Shown here: piece after piece, positions 6,170 through 6,568 of the stretch
Numbering within the stretch: position 1 is the stretch's first letter
Layout: every line of letters starts with the position of its first letter
Source of the DNA: JAMCXS01 sp964459065
GTDB lineage: Bacteria; Acidobacteriota; Terriglobia; UBA7540
Assembly: GCA_964459065.1 (NCBI GenBank)
Contig: CAYWMN010000216.1
Span: 1-6,568, forward strand
Reading direction: 5' to 3'
DNA: 6,568 bases
Notes under the pieces: model-generated
The model's input: the letters and a program-made list of their open reading frames with translations, nothing else
Databases searched by the model: none
What the model was told of the DNA's origin: nothing
Program-made: the position numbers and the translations under genes

Positions 6170-6502
6170 CTACCGATCGTTCAGATGCAGCCCGGGCCCT
6201 CTTGGCCAACAGACTTCGAGCTTGGGTGGAATGACGTACTTCACGTACCTGAGCGACCAGTACAGAATAGGATAAATAACGACCAGTTCAGCGATGATGA
6301 GATGCACCCACCATAAGCCGAGGGCCCAAAAGATCAGGGCCGGAGAAAAGATCGCTGCAAACCAAATCAAGCATAAGTATTCCTGCGAGACCTGTAGGGT
6401 CTCGCGGCACGACGGACAGGGAAACGATGCTCCCTTGGGCATGATCTCTTCGTATTTCAATAGCGTGCCGCACTTGGGGCACGTGCGCCTAGGTCGGCCC
6501 AT
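6170..6502 (-). CDS. Zinc-ribbon membrane protein, function unknown (unit 2 copy)
   Basis: An identical second copy of the 110-residue gene at 5649-5981, offset by exactly 521 bases and with no amino-acid change: cysteines at 8, 11, 29 and 32 and two membrane helices at about 43-63 and 66-84. It has the same AGAGGG site (6513-6508) before its ATG. Its upstream element E3 is cut by the window end, so its candidate promoter, expected near 6584-6611, is not visible. If the tandem duplication is an assembly artefact, this is not a separate gene. Confidence 0.68.
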   Translation of the reverse strand: MGRPRRTCPKCGTLLKYEEIMPKGASFPCPSCRETLQVSQEYLCLIWFAAIFSPALIFWALGLWWVHLIIAELVVIYPILYWSLRYVKYVIPPKLEVCWPRGPGLHLNDR

Positions 6503-6511
6503 AAAAACCCT

Positions 6512-6568
6512 CTAGCAAGTAGCGCAGAGTTGTGCGCGCAGCGCATTACTCTGCGGCTTTTTCTGCCG
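6512..6568. repeat. MITE-like palindromic element, copy E3 (cut by window end)
   Basis: The first 57 bases of a third element copy, beginning CTAGCAAGTAGC as E2 does and including the complete left hairpin (6523-6555) and T-run, up to CTGCCG at the window edge. It shows that the 521-bp unit starts a third time. Confidence 0.75.

Larger units (their letters stand above)
5476..6568. repeat. Perfect 521-bp tandem duplication, two full units and a partial third
   Basis: Units run 5476-5996 and 5997-6517, and the third starts at 6518 and is cut by the window end after 51 bases. Reading the two full units side by side I found no difference, and the third matches as far as it goes. The left boundary is set by the first mismatch: CCAGTAGC before unit 1 against CAAGTAGC before units 2 and 3. 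Each unit holds one palindromic element and one minus-strand zinc-ribbon gene. Exact identity implies a very recent duplication, a maintained array, or a contig-end assembly artefact. Confidence 0.95.

Noticed and set aside
5476..6568. A CRISPR array or a complete transposon
   Set aside because: The repeat unit is 521 bp with a gene, not short repeats with unique spacers, and there is no transposase or integrase frame in the window. MITE-like is as far as the evidence goes.

Overview
The window looks like chromosomal DNA from a GC-rich, free-living Gram-negative-type bacterium. The evidence is a Tat-exported sulfatase, Sec-type secreted proteins, strong Shine-Dalgarno sites and a CstA/YbdD pair. 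The combination of sulfatases, DUF6159-like membrane proteins, small zinc-ribbon membrane proteins and GTAGC-tagged intergenic hairpins makes me think of Acidobacteriota (Verrucomicrobiota or Planctomycetota are alternatives). That is an inference, not something the sequence proves.

Layout. (1) Positions 1-1910, minus strand: a formylglycine-type S1 sulfatase with a Tat signal, followed 22 bases downstream by the first 37 codons of a Sec-secreted protein that runs off the left edge. These look like one operon. (2) Positions 1911-2005: a short divergent spacer with a GC-rich hairpin. (3) Positions 2006-2875, plus strand: a six-helix membrane protein resembling DUF6159. (4) Positions 2876-3190: a 315-base spacer with no gene, filled with tagged hairpin modules, one of which looks like an intrinsic terminator. 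(5) Positions 3191-5437, plus strand: cstA (carbon-starvation/pyruvate-peptide transporter family) with its usual small partner ybdD/yjiX 12 bases downstream. (6) Positions 5470 to the end: a perfect 521-base tandem duplication (two full copies and the start of a third). Each unit is a palindromic MITE-like element plus a minus-strand gene for a 110-residue zinc-ribbon membrane protein.

How it fits together. The sulfatase operon would remove sulfate esters from external substrates, and CstA-YbdD would import small carbon sources such as pyruvate or peptides; both suit scavenging, but no shared regulation is visible. The most unusual content is a repeat family marked by the 10-mer AGCNNGTAGC (or its reverse complement GCTACNNGCT). 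It occurs nine times in the window, each time beside a hairpin whose stem sequence differs between spacers. In the right-hand array this element appears to supply both the terminator for cstA-ybdD and a candidate promoter and leader for the zinc-ribbon gene. The exact tandem duplication is either a recent unequal exchange between element copies or an assembly artefact at a contig end.
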